A DNA stretch of 64,000 nucleotides from SKPS01 sp964469215 (GCA_964469215.1 CAYXYB010000001.1:310001-374000), one strand, 5' to 3'. Positions 8,957 to 17,318 are shown, numbered from the stretch's first letter. The notes: generated by a model not told the origin, from the sequence alone. Numbers and translations: made by a program.

Positions 8957-9882
8957 CAGGCCACCCTTGCCTGATACAACATCCTCACAAAACCATTCTT
9001 CTCAATTGATGAGCCACTGAAGGTGTCGGCAAACCATTGCTCATCCTTATCGAGCCAGTCGGCTGGTGATGATGGCCAGTGGGAGGGGTAAGTGCATTTG
9101 TTCTCCATATTACCATTTGATGTTTTCTTCGGATTGTTCCAGGGGCATACCAGCTGACATATATCACAGCCGAAGATCATGCCGTTGAGATTCTCTGCAA
9201 TCTTTTCCGGAATCGGATCTCGTGAGGTATTGGTATGGTAGGCAATGCAAAGAGAGGTGTTAAGGATGCCAGGCTTCACGATGGCTTTGGTGGGGCAGGC
9301 GTCAATACAAAGCGTGCAACTGCCGCATTGCTCCCCTTTGAAGGGTTTGCGCGGGGGCAACTCAAGGGTGGTAAGAATAGCACATAACCAGACCATTGAC
9401 CCACTTTCAGGAGTAATTACGGTGCTGTTTTTACCAATCCAGCCCAACCCGGCAAGCACTGCCAGCGATCTCTCCGAAAGGGGGGCGGAATCGGTAAAGA
9501 ATCTTGATATGGCACCGGGGCTGTGAGTGGCAAGAAGATCCATTAAAGGTCTTCCAAGCTTCCGTAGCCTGGTGTGATAATCCTCCCCCCAGGCGAAAAG
9601 GGCTATGCCTGTTTTATTCGATGCCGCGCACTTAGCATCTCCGTAAGGAATGGCCATGATGATGACAGAACGTGCCCCCTCAACAAGCTCGCCGGGATTG
9701 AAACGCTTGCTGACATTACGTTCAAGGTATTTCATGCCGGCATTATACCCCTCCGAAACCCACTGCCTGTATATCTCCTCCTGCCCGTACATCGGTGTTG
9801 CCGGGGTGATGCCAAAATGACTGAACCCCTGCTCCAGGGCAACAATGCGGAGCTTCTCCTTTAACAGCTGAATCGAATCCAT
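8896..9882 (-). CDS. queG: epoxyqueuosine reductase QueG
   Basis: 328 residues. Two 4Fe-4S clusters are marked by CGSCTLCIDACPTKAI and GCDICQLVCPWN (about residues 185-255); the N-terminal cobalamin-binding domain contains the RYFTDSAPLSER-like segment (here SRFFTDSAPLSER) and GLGWIGKNS. It reduces epoxyqueuosine to queuosine in tRNA, the last step of the pathway; queA in this window encodes the preceding step. The start is ATG 9882, 12 bp after ruvB, so the two are likely co-transcribed. The C-terminus overlaps ubiX on the other strand. Confidence 0.93.
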   Translation of the reverse strand: MDSIQLLKEKLRIVALEQGFSHFGITPATPMYGQEEIYRQWVSEGYNAGMKYLERNVSKRFNPGELVEGARSVIIMAIPYGDAKCAASNKTGIALFAWGEDYHTRLRKLGRPLMDLLATHSPGAISRFFTDSAPLSERSLAVLAGLGWIGKNSTVITPESGSMVWLCAILTTLELPPRKPFKGEQCGSCTLCIDACPTKAIVKPGILNTSLCIAYHTNTSRDPIPEKIAENLNGMIFGCDICQLVCPWNNPKKTSNGNMENKCTYPSHWPSSPADWLDKDEQWFADTFSGSSIEKNGFVRMLYQARVACYGISEVPPQDLAGNKNPAR

Positions 9883-9894
9883 GACATGTGTGTT

Positions 9895-10917
9895 TCAGAA
9901 TAGCTTTCCCTGCGATACCCCCGGAACCCTGCCCAGATGACGGTACGATTTCTCGGTAACCTCCCGCCCGCGGGGAGTGCGTACAAGATAACCCTCCTGG
10001 ATCAAAAATGGCTCATAAACTTCCTCTATGGTACCTGCATCTTCACCCACAGCCGTTGCTATGGTGGTGATGCCCACTGGCCCCCCTTTGAATTTGTCGA
10101 CAATGGCTTCGAGGATCCTGTTGTCCATCTCGTCAAGACCGTTCTTGTCAACCTGCAACGCCTCAAGTGCAATATGGACAATGTCTATGTTGATCCTCCC
10201 ATCCCCTTTCACCTCGGCAAAATCGCGCACCCGCCTTAAAAGCATGTTGGTGATCCTTGGAGTGCCACGGCTGCGGCGGGCAATCTCGGCAGCAGATACC
10301 TTGTCGATGGGCACCCTGAGCAACCTTGCTGACCTCAGCACTATGCCTGTCAGAGTTTCCGAATCATAATAATTAAGCCGGGAATTTATTCCAAACCTCG
10401 AACGGAGAGGTGCCGTAAGAAGACCTGAACGGGTGGTTGCCCCGATTAGTGTGAATGGATTGAGGGAAATCTGAACTGATCTGGCATTAGGTCCTGTCTC
10501 TATCATGATGTCAATCCTGAAATCCTCCATGGCAGAATACAGATACTCCTCCACAATATTGCTGAGACGGTGTATCTCGTCAATAAATAACACATCATTA
10601 GGCTCAAGCCCGGTAAGAAGTCCGGCAAGATCACCCGGCTTGTCAAGCACCGGCCCCGACGTAGTACGTATGTTCACACCCAACTCACTCGCTATTATGT
10701 AAGAAAGTGTCGTCTTTCCCAGTCCCGGAGGCCCGTGAAGAAGCACGTGATCAAGCGCCTCACCACGCTGCGCTGCCGCCTTCACGAAAACTTTAAGGTT
10801 GTCAGTTACACCCTTCTGCCCCATGAACTCATCAAACACAACCGGCCTTAAAGCCTTCTCAAACTCCCTCTCTACCGACGTCAGTTGTTCCTTGTTAGGA
10901 TTAAGATTGCTGTTCAT
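9895..10917 (-). CDS. ruvB: Holliday junction branch migration helicase RuvB
   Basis: 340 residues, the family length. Walker A GPPGLGKTT, Walker B LFIDEIHRL, sensor GATTRSGLL, arginine finger region PLRSRFG, and the C-terminal winged helix with TPRGRE are all present. It is the AAA+ motor that drives Holliday junctions with RuvA and RuvC; ruvC lies at 49 kb and ruvA is not in the window. A good promoter lies at 10938-10968. Confidence 0.97.
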   Translation of the reverse strand: MNSNLNPNKEQLTSVEREFEKALRPVVFDEFMGQKGVTDNLKVFVKAAAQRGEALDHVLLHGPPGLGKTTLSYIIASELGVNIRTTSGPVLDKPGDLAGLLTGLEPNDVLFIDEIHRLSNIVEEYLYSAMEDFRIDIMIETGPNARSVQISLNPFTLIGATTRSGLLTAPLRSRFGINSRLNYYDSETLTGIVLRSARLLRVPIDKVSAAEIARRSRGTPRITNMLLRRVRDFAEVKGDGRINIDIVHIALEALQVDKNGLDEMDNRILEAIVDKFKGGPVGITTIATAVGEDAGTIEEVYEPFLIQEGYLVRTPRGREVTEKSYRHLGRVPGVSQGKLF

Positions 10918-10937
10918 ATTTGTATGGTATTCCGCTA

Positions 10938-10968
10938 CAAACTTAAACCGATTAATTCATAAATTCAA
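10938..10968 (-). promoter_or_regulatory. Bacteroidetes-type promoter of ruvB-queG
   Basis: On the minus strand: TTG (10968-10966), 20 nt, then TAAGTTTG (10945-10938). A plus-strand box TATTTTTG abuts it at 10969-10976 and could serve the divergent FISUMP gene. Confidence 0.65.
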
Positions 10969-11012
10969 TATTTTTGTAATTTAATCACCTGTGTAATCAT
11001 ATATCATTTCGA

Positions 11013-12371
11013 TTGATAACCCTGAAATTGAAAAGAATAACCATCACCGGACTTCTCTTTTTTACCGCTTTGCGTTTAATAAATGGTCAGGGCACAACTT
11101 CATTCACCTTTACAGCACTGTTTGCAAGTGTCCACAAACCCCTCGACAGCATAAGGATATTGAATATCACCGGTGGCACAGATACCCTCTTGTATGCAAA
11201 TGATACAGTTTTGAACCTCCAGACAACCTCTTCACCAGATTATGGATATAATTCTGGATTGAAAGATCTGTGGCTTTTCCCCCCTTATCCCAACCCTGCC
11301 ATCGGGAATTTCACCCTGAAATTCTTTTCCTCGTTCTATGGAAGGATCATGGTTGTTGTATCTGATATCACTGGACGTGAGACAGCCTCCTTGTCACAGT
11401 TTGTCACAGCAGGATATCACCGGTATTCCATTGACATTCAACATCCGGGTCAATACATGGTCACCGTAGTTACACCACGGCAGCAGGAATCGGCGAAAAT
11501 AATATGTACCGGAATGAGTGAAGGTGTTACGGAAATCCGATATCAGGGTGTTTATAAACTCTGGGATTATAACAGAAAGGCTTCTTCAGCATTTACGTGG
11601 TACCCTGGTGACAAGCTCAGGTTTACCGGTTATGCACAGAGTGATTCTTTGTTTTTGCTTCATGATGTGATTGAGGATAATCCGATGCAGTCTACTGGTT
11701 ACAAATTTAATCTTTTAACCGGGCTGCCCTGTGAGGATGAACCTTTTGTAACCGATATCAACGGAAACAGCTACCGTACAGTGAAAGTCGGCACACAATG
11801 CTGGCTGCGTCAGAATCTCAGAACCACCAGGTTCGCAAATGGCACCCCTGTTCCTGTTGTAAGCAACAACAGCATATGGATATCTTTATTCACCCCGGGA
11901 ATGTGCTGGTACAATAACGATTCAGTTTCGTATGATAGTCTCTATGGTGCTCTTTACAACTGGTATTCAATATGGGGAGGCAATCTCTGCCCGTCAGGAT
12001 GGCATATACCGGAGGATAATGAATGGCAGGTACTTGAAATATTTCTGGGAATGACACCTTCAGATGCAATCCTCACTGGCTACAGAGGAACAGGCCAGGG
12101 TAACAAACTCAAAGAGTCGGGAACCTCGGTATGGGCGCCTCCAAACTCAGGTGCAGACAATTCTTCAGGATTCTCTGGTTTGCCGGCAGGAAAAAGAAGC
12201 GACGGCGGAGGAGATTTCAGCGGAATGGGTAACTTTGGCTATTGGTGGACATCATCCGGCTACCTTTCCGATTTCATCTGGTACAGGATCCTTAGCTGTG
12301 ATGAAACAGGTGTTTTCAGAGGTTATCACAATAAAGGACACGGATATTCTGTTAGATGTATTCGTAATTAG
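11013..12371 (+). CDS. exported FISUMP-domain protein with an internal T9SS-like domain
   Basis: 452 residues, starting at a TTG (11013); no ATG fits before the signal peptide (LFFTALRLINGQG). Residues about 90-165 form a T9SS type A sorting-like beta domain (PPYPNPAIGNFTL, then GYHRYSIDI and GQYMVTV). A linker follows, and residues about 245-452 are a Fibrobacter succinogenes major paralogous (FISUMP) domain, a C-type-lectin/FGE-like fold: VKVGTQCWLRQNLR, GALYNWYSI, CPSGWHIP, GYWWTSS and the terminal YSVRCIRN. It is a paralogue of the 60.4-kb protein with the same unusual domain order. It probably binds a ligand at the cell surface. A TATTTTTG box lies at 10969-10976. Confidence 0.75.
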   Translation: MITLKLKRITITGLLFFTALRLINGQGTTSFTFTALFASVHKPLDSIRILNITGGTDTLLYANDTVLNLQTTSSPDYGYNSGLKDLWLFPPYPNPAIGNFTLKFFSSFYGRIMVVVSDITGRETASLSQFVTAGYHRYSIDIQHPGQYMVTVVTPRQQESAKIICTGMSEGVTEIRYQGVYKLWDYNRKASSAFTWYPGDKLRFTGYAQSDSLFLLHDVIEDNPMQSTGYKFNLLTGLPCEDEPFVTDINGNSYRTVKVGTQCWLRQNLRTTRFANGTPVPVVSNNSIWISLFTPGMCWYNNDSVSYDSLYGALYNWYSIWGGNLCPSGWHIPEDNEWQVLEIFLGMTPSDAILTGYRGTGQGNKLKESGTSVWAPPNSGADNSSGFSGLPAGKRSDGGGDFSGMGNFGYWWTSSGYLSDFIWYRILSCDETGVFRGYHNKGHGYSVRCIRN

Positions 12372-12429
12372 TAAGGCAGTTTTTTATTGTTCCTCTGGCG
12401 CTTTCATCCCAAGCCTGAGTTTTCAGCTT

Positions 12430-13134
12430 TTAGTTTTCAGGTGCCTCTAACCTGAAACCAACACCATGAACATTGGTAATTGAGATATTTGAATCTTGGC
12501 TGAGATATTTTCTTAACTTGGTGATAAATACATCCATGCTCCGCCCTATGAAGTAATCGTCAGTACCCCAGATTTTCTTTAGAACGAATTCCCTGGAAAG
12601 CAACCTGTTTTTGTTCTGGCAAAGAACCTGCATCAGCTCACACTCTTTGCGTGTAAGGCTTATCGGTTCATCATCCCTGTAACGCAATTGCATGTTCGAT
12701 ACGTCGAAAGTGTAGTTACCCAATGTAGTTAGTCTGTTGATTACCTCATTTTCCGGTCTCTTGATACGTCTGAGTATCGCCTGTATCCTGTAATGTAACT
12801 CCTCAGTGCTGAAAGGTTTTGTGAGGTAGTCATCACAACCAATTTTAAAAGCTTTTATCCTGTCCTCCTGTAATGTCTTGGCTGTAAGAAAAATGATCGG
12901 AATATCAGGATCCTTTAACCTTATCTCTTTTGCCAGCGTGAAACCATCCTTTGCAGGCATCATAACGTCAAGAATGCAGAGATCAACTTCAGGTGTCAGG
13001 TTATCCAGTGCATTCCTGCCATCCTGTGATAAAATTACCCTATATCCAACTATCTCAAGAAAATCTTTGAGCAGCACGCTAAGGTTGGGATCGTCCTCAG
13101 CCAGCAATATTGTTGAGCTATCCTTAGGTTTCAT
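12430..13134 (-). CDS. OmpR-family response regulator
   Basis: I choose ATG 13134 (MKPKDSST), which places the receiver strand ILLAEDD normally; a TTG at 13185 would add 17 residues and overlap the kinase gene by 4 bp. The receiver domain has the acidic pair EDD, phospho-acceptor Asp in LCILDVMMP, and Lys in YLTKPFS. The C-terminal winged helix contains LTRKECELMQVLCQN and the DVFITKLRKYL recognition helix. It is the partner of the sensor kinase 47 bp upstream. TTAACA repeats in the 14.5-14.7 kb intergenic region are a candidate operator. Confidence 0.93.
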   Translation of the reverse strand: MKPKDSSTILLAEDDPNLSVLLKDFLEIVGYRVILSQDGRNALDNLTPEVDLCILDVMMPAKDGFTLAKEIRLKDPDIPIIFLTAKTLQEDRIKAFKIGCDDYLTKPFSTEELHYRIQAILRRIKRPENEVINRLTTLGNYTFDVSNMQLRYRDDEPISLTRKECELMQVLCQNKNRLLSREFVLKKIWGTDDYFIGRSMDVFITKLRKYLSQDSNISITNVHGVGFRLEAPEN

Positions 13135-13181
13135 GGTTATTGCATTTCTGTTCCCATTAAACAATTGAAAAGCAATAAGGT

Positions 13182-14465
13182 TCAAACCTCTGGTTGTTGA
13201 TATGGAAGAAAAACCTCAAAACAGCTCCCTTCCCCCGGTACGCTGTTAACCATAATGGCTCCGTTGTGCGCATTAATGACTTTTTTCACATAATAAAGCC
13301 CTATACCTGTTCCCGGAGCATTGTAAAGGTCACCCGTAGGCACTCTGTACAACCTGTCGAAGATCCGGTCAAGTTCCCCTGATGATATTCCAATCCCTTT
13401 ATCAGTGAATTTGATATATACTCCATCATCCTCCTTGAAAATACTGACCTTTAGTTGTGGTTCACCAAGAGAATATTTGATGCCATTCTCAACCAGGTTG
13501 TTAAATACGTTTGTAAGATGCAGCTTGTCGGCAATGATCTCACCCTCGTAACTGCCTTCAAGAAATATAGAGCCACCTCTCTCCCGCAGCATCAATATCC
13601 CCGTTTCAACAACTCGTTCAAGCAATGGCTGCAGCCTCAAAGGCTTCATGTCGAACCGGTACATCTCCTCCTCCAAAAACGAAAGTTGTAAAACCTGGTC
13701 AACCTGCCGCTGTAATCGCTTATTCTCTTCGTATATTATGGCGGCATATTTCTCAACCTGACTTTCAGGCATATTGCTCCGATGATAAAGTATCATCTCG
13801 GCGGCTACCGATATGGTGGCAATGGGAGTTTTAAATTCATGCGTTGTATTATTAATAAAATCATTTTGCATCATTGTCAGCCTTTTATGTGTAAACAGCC
13901 GGGTAATGGTAAGCAGATAACCAATGGTAATGCCCATGAAAAGCAGAACAGATAACCATAACAGCCAGCTCGATTGTGCCCTGAGTATTACCATACGCTC
14001 ATAGGGAAACCATACAACAACAGAATACCGGTCTGTATCAAGAACATTCCTTAAACTACGCTTATAAGGGCTTTGAAAAATCTTCCCCGTCATCTCATTC
14101 TCTGCTGATGACAGATGAAGCCTGCCGGTAAGGTGATCGATAATCCCGTACTCATATTCTGAATGTAATCTGTAATGACCGAATTCCTGCTTAATCAGCG
14201 CATCAAACCCGCATTCAGAAAACAACGAATCGGGGATGATCTCCCTGTTGGTGTCAATTTCATTACCTTGCTCCTGAAGATAATGATAGTGCGTTATCTT
14301 TCCCGTTTGTTGAACAACACTACGCAAACTATTCACATTCAGCAGAACAAAGGTTTCATCCATCGCCTTCAGTGCACCTGTTATCCAGAAGATCTGTGCG
14401 ATAAGAAAACCTGCCATCGAAATGGTGAACAACCACATAATATTTTTTGTCGATCTCTTATCCAT
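13182..14465 (-). CDS. membrane sensor histidine kinase (RprX-like)
   Basis: 427 residues. Transmembrane helices at about 8-30 and 165-190 flank a periplasmic sensor of about 130 residues. HisKA has the phospho-acceptor His in NNTTHEFKTPI (about 212); the ATPase domain has N box VENGIKYS, G1 DKGIGIS and G2 GTGIGLYYVKK. It is encoded upstream of, and should phosphorylate, the OmpR-type regulator. The ligand is unknown. A TAAATTTG box lies at 14523-14530 on the minus strand, about 58 bp before the start. The divergent neighbour encodes a Cys-rich exported protein. Confidence 0.92.
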   Translation of the reverse strand: MDKRSTKNIMWLFTISMAGFLIAQIFWITGALKAMDETFVLLNVNSLRSVVQQTGKITHYHYLQEQGNEIDTNREIIPDSLFSECGFDALIKQEFGHYRLHSEYEYGIIDHLTGRLHLSSAENEMTGKIFQSPYKRSLRNVLDTDRYSVVVWFPYERMVILRAQSSWLLWLSVLLFMGITIGYLLTITRLFTHKRLTMMQNDFINNTTHEFKTPIATISVAAEMILYHRSNMPESQVEKYAAIIYEENKRLQRQVDQVLQLSFLEEEMYRFDMKPLRLQPLLERVVETGILMLRERGGSIFLEGSYEGEIIADKLHLTNVFNNLVENGIKYSLGEPQLKVSIFKEDDGVYIKFTDKGIGISSGELDRIFDRLYRVPTGDLYNAPGTGIGLYYVKKVINAHNGAIMVNSVPGEGSCFEVFLPYQQPEV

Positions 14466-14587
14466 CTGTTCAAACTGATTTTACCGGCATAATCACTATA
14501 ACAACCCCTGATTAATAACTGTCAAATTTACACCTTTTGGTGATATTTGAAAATGAACACAATCACAATATTTATAATTAGTCTAAA

Positions 14588-14624
14588 TTAACAAACTATT
14601 AACATCATTTACATACGGTTAACA
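14588..14624 (+). promoter_or_regulatory. TTAACA direct repeats, candidate OmpR-type operator
   Basis: TTAACA occurs at 14588-14593, 14599-14604 and 14619-14624. The first two are 11 bp apart, one helical turn, the arrangement used by OmpR/PhoB-family regulators; the third is 20 bp further on and touches the -33 position of the downstream promoter. The repeats lie between the divergent sensor-kinase gene and the Cys-rich protein gene. The match of spacing is seen; binding is inferred. Confidence 0.4.
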
Positions 14625-14645
14625 AAACAGGGTCTTTGATTGTTA

Positions 14646-14653
14646 TATTTTTG
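14646..14653 (+). promoter_or_regulatory. -7 box (TATTTTTG) of the Cys-rich protein gene
   Basis: A perfect TAnnTTTG element 78 bp before the ATG at 14731. The -33 region (GGTTAAC) is poor, which fits a promoter that needs an activator bound at the overlapping TTAACA sites. Confidence 0.5.
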
Positions 14654-14730
14654 TCTCGTGAATTAGAATCGAAGAAACAATTCAGAAAAATTCAAAGAAA
14701 TTCAATTATAACAAACAAAAATCAAAAGAG

Positions 14731-15126
14731 ATGAAGAAAGGTATTATGTTTTTAATAGCTGGTTTTATAATGATTGCAGGAACGATATATGCTACAGGTG
14801 GAATTAATAAGCCGGCGCCTGATAAGACGGTAGTTGAGATCCCCGACAAGGATCCAAAGGCTAAGAGTGCTGATGACAGCAAGGATAAGAAATGTTGTTC
14901 TGATAAAAAGGCTGATGCGAAAAATGATAAGGGATGTTGCAAATCGGGTTCAGACAGTAAAAGTTGTTCAGATTCAAAGAAGGATGATGAAAAGCCGGGT
15001 TGCAGCAGTAAAGCAGATGGAGCATCATCTGGAAAACCTGAAACCAAATCTGCGTCTTCAACTGCTTCTGCTCAGGCAACTCCTGCTGCTTCAGGCAATA
15101 ATTGTTCAAGGACGAAGTGTCAATAA
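14731..15126 (+). CDS. exported Cys/Lys/Ser-rich low-complexity protein
   Basis: 131 residues. The signal peptide (FLIAGFIMIAGTIYATG) is clear. The mature part is almost wholly Lys, Asp, Ser, Ala and Thr with paired or spaced cysteines (KKCCSD, KGCCKS, KSCSDS, PGCSSK, NNCSRTKC), eight in all, and has no recognisable fold. Possible roles are metal or thiol chemistry in the periplasm; this is a guess from composition only. It has a ribosome site-like AAAGAG before ATG, a promoter box at 14646, a terminator at 15151, and faces a two-component system, so regulated expression is likely. Confidence 0.6.
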   Translation: MKKGIMFLIAGFIMIAGTIYATGGINKPAPDKTVVEIPDKDPKAKSADDSKDKKCCSDKKADAKNDKGCCKSGSDSKSCSDSKKDDEKPGCSSKADGASSGKPETKSASSTASAQATPAASGNNCSRTKCQ

Positions 15127-15150
15127 GCAATAATGATTCATTTTCATCGT

Positions 15151-15184
15151 GTGGGACCCGCAGTGATGCGGGTTTTTTGTTTTT
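15151..15184 (+). terminator. intrinsic terminator after the Cys-rich protein gene
   Basis: The stem ACCCGCA-gtga-TGCGGGT is followed by a run of T residues. Confidence 0.8.
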
Positions 15185-15216
15185 ATTTTTCCCGTTTTTT
15201 CCTGGATGACATAGCT

Positions 15217-15243
15217 AAAAAAACAGAAGCGGGAAACGCTTCT
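15217..15243 (-). terminator. intrinsic terminator of the structured RNA
   Basis: On the minus strand: AGAAGCG-TTTCC-CGCTTCT followed within 3 nt by seven T residues. It faces the terminator of the Cys-rich protein gene. Confidence 0.8.
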
Positions 15244-15696
15244 GTCTGAAGTGTTCCCCGCATACACTCTTCCGGGCCTTGACCCTGAGAGGTTATCAGG
15301 TTCCTGTTATTCCGGCTGATCCTGGCAAAGCATTGCTACTCTGCTTTCGGATCCGGTGTCTCAGACTTTATGCTCTTGCGGGCATCTCTTAAGGCACCGG
15401 CTGTTACCAGCCCCGATAGCCCTTCTCCCGTAGGAGGGTACTGCCGGCTTGTTTAGCTGCAAACATTTAATGCTTCCACTAAACCTTTGCCCCTGGGAAG
15501 ACTCCTCGCCGGATATACCGTTGAGGTGGGTCCTTCATCACCTTCACCTGAGTGAGGGCTGCGAACTGGCTTGGGTAAGCTCTACTGCATTTGATGAACA
15601 TTTCTGTTTTCTCTCTTGCCGCTTTAGATCAGAATTACGGTATTTACCCGACTATCTGACCCCACTCCCTGAGGCTCGCCTTTTATCACTAACCTG
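15217..15696 (-). ncRNA. unidentified structured RNA of about 480 nt
   Basis: There is no plausible protein here, but this is an independent transcription unit on the minus strand: a consensus promoter at 15702-15734 and an intrinsic terminator at 15217-15243. Reading the minus strand, several stems have stable loops: GGCTG-GTAA-CAGCC (15412-15399, GNRA tetraloop), CTCC-TACG-GGAG (15436-15425, UNCG tetraloop), a GTTTAG/CTAAAC stem closing about 34 nt (15484-15451), ATGC/GCAT (15385-15370) and CCTGA/TCAGG (15302-15286). It lacks the RNase P GAGGAAAGUC core, the tmRNA ends and the SRP core, so I cannot name it. Start and end are inferred from the promoter and terminator. Confidence 0.6.
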
Positions 15697-15701
15697 ACAA
15701 G

Positions 15702-15734
15702 CAAAAATACATCAACCTTCTTCCTTTGTCAAGG
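15702..15734 (-). promoter_or_regulatory. consensus promoter of the structured RNA
   Basis: On the minus strand: CTTGAC (15734-15729), 20 nt after TTG, then TATTTTTG (15709-15702). One of the best promoter matches in the window; no ORF starts downstream of it. Confidence 0.75.
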
Positions 15735-15771
15735 TTTTTTAACCCGAAAAGATCAACATAAAATTAACCAG

Positions 15772-15795
15772 AGTTATTAACAATCGTTAATAACT
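15772..15795. repeat. perfect inverted repeat upstream of the structured-RNA promoter
   Basis: AGTTATTAAC-AATC-GTTAATAACT: two perfect 10-bp arms with a 4-bp spacer, about 40 bp upstream of the -33 element. There is no T tract, so an operator is more likely than a terminator. Confidence 0.6.
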
Positions 15796-15889
15796 ATCGC
15801 AGAGTATTGACATACAGTCCCTTATCAAGAAATTTCCACCTTCCCTGAAACCTTTTTGTTATCCGGAAAAAACAAATAATCCCGCTTCA

Positions 15890-17155
15890 TCACCTCAGCA
15901 CAAGCTGAACTGTGTTTCTGCTCCTCTGCTCAAGAATGACCTTTGAATTGGCAATCAGACCCTTTATGATATCTTCAGTAAAATGACGGATGGTAACAAG
16001 TGTCAGATTCCTGTTGTATCTTATCGTAAACTGATCCTGAAGGGCTGCAATAAGACGGTTCGTCCTCTCTTCATGGTCGTCAAGGCATACCGAGAAACTG
16101 ATGGCTGAGTTCTGCATCAGGTTGGCCCTAATGTTTAATGCTGATAAGGATGAAAAAATGTCTGAAATATTTCTTTCAGCGATAAATGAAAAATCCTTTG
16201 GCGAAAAAGATATTAGCGCCTGCTGTTCTTTAATTATGTAACTGGGAATATCCTGCCCGTAGGTCTTAAGATCGTGAATCAGGCTTCCGGGTGTTTTAGG
16301 TTCGATGAATGACTTGACTCTCAGAGGTATGCTTTTATTTTGTAAAGGTTTGATGGTTTTAGGATGTATGATTTTTGCCCCGTAATAGGCCAGCTCAATC
16401 GCCTCGTGAAAAGAGAGTTCATTCAGTAATACCGCATCAGGAAAAATTGCAGGGTCAGCATTCATTAGTCCCGGTACATCCTTCCAAATTGTGACCTCTT
16501 CCGCATCCAGCGCGTAAGCGATTATAGAAGCAGTAAAGTCAGACCCTTCACGTCCCAGAGTTACAGTCTGACCATTAACCGTACTCCCAATAAAACCCTG
16601 TATCAGTAATTTTACAAAACCTTTAGCACACTGTTCATTAACATATCTGACCAGGTTATCTGTCGTAATTTCCCAGTTAATCCTTGCTTCACGCAAGGTT
16701 TCATCTGTTATAATAATCTTCCTTGCATCTGCCAGTAAATAATCCAACTTCTGACTTTTCAGATAATGCCATATTATAGATGTAGAAAAAAGCTCTCCAT
16801 AAGGCACAACCATTTCATAAGCAAGGTCAAATGAAGGTGGTGGAGGTTCAGTCAATATAGTATTCAGTTCCCCGAAAAGCCCCGATAATGACATTTTGGC
16901 TAGTTTATCATCCGGGAGAAGTTCATCAAGTATATCAGAATGAAAATTTCTGATTTCTTCAAAAAAAGTCGCGGCTTCTCTTTTCAAACCACTGTGCCAT
17001 GCCAATGAAAGTTGCTCAAGCCTGTTGGTGGTCTTGCTCATTGCCGAAACCACAACGATAAGTTCGCCGGAACCGTAACCTGACAAAATCAAGGCCATAT
17101 TCCTCACAGATGCAGCATCTTTTACAGAAGCCCCTCCAAATTTGTACACTCTCAT
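15890..17155 (-). CDS. lysC: aspartate kinase
   Basis: 421 residues, the size of the monofunctional enzyme. The N-terminal kinase motif is KFGGASV (KFGGTSV in most); GREGSDFTASIIAYAL and IWKDVPGLMNADP are the aspartate- and ATP-binding segments. The C-terminal 130 residues contain an ACT-like regulatory region. It phosphorylates aspartate, the first step to lysine, threonine and methionine. It is a single gene; a TATTTTTG box occurs on the minus strand in the 17.2-17.3 kb intergenic region, divergent from mfd. Confidence 0.93.
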   Translation of the reverse strand: MRVYKFGGASVKDAASVRNMALILSGYGSGELIVVVSAMSKTTNRLEQLSLAWHSGLKREAATFFEEIRNFHSDILDELLPDDKLAKMSLSGLFGELNTILTEPPPPSFDLAYEMVVPYGELFSTSIIWHYLKSQKLDYLLADARKIIITDETLREARINWEITTDNLVRYVNEQCAKGFVKLLIQGFIGSTVNGQTVTLGREGSDFTASIIAYALDAEEVTIWKDVPGLMNADPAIFPDAVLLNELSFHEAIELAYYGAKIIHPKTIKPLQNKSIPLRVKSFIEPKTPGSLIHDLKTYGQDIPSYIIKEQQALISFSPKDFSFIAERNISDIFSSLSALNIRANLMQNSAISFSVCLDDHEERTNRLIAALQDQFTIRYNRNLTLVTIRHFTEDIIKGLIANSKVILEQRSRNTVQLVLR

Positions 17156-17318
17156 TTTATCCTGCTTTAATCAGGTGTTTAGTATTTCTTTTATGTTTCC
17201 ATGATTGCTCAAATGAAAATCACTAAGCAATCAGGTTTGTAAATGATTTATCCCGCACAAAAATAGTTAAAATGAGTTTGTTCTTCCGGACTTCTACAAT
17301 ATTAACAAACCAATATCT

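Noticed and set aside
12240..12371. 3' end of the first FISUMP gene as a second DGR variable region
   Set aside because: Its terminal codons differ widely from 61520-61657, also at positions that should stay fixed, and many are NNA; there is no avd or hairpin beside it.
15217..15696. RNase P RNA, tmRNA, SRP RNA or TPP riboswitch as the identity of the structured RNA
   Set aside because: The GAGGAAAGUC core, tmRNA acceptor ends and tag frame, and the SRP loop are absent. A GAACCTGAT stretch recalls the TPP element, but the rest does not fit and no thiamine gene follows.
15449..15697. An 82-codon plus-strand ORF inside the structured RNA
   Set aside because: No signal, promoter or protein-like composition; the RNA is transcribed from the other strand.
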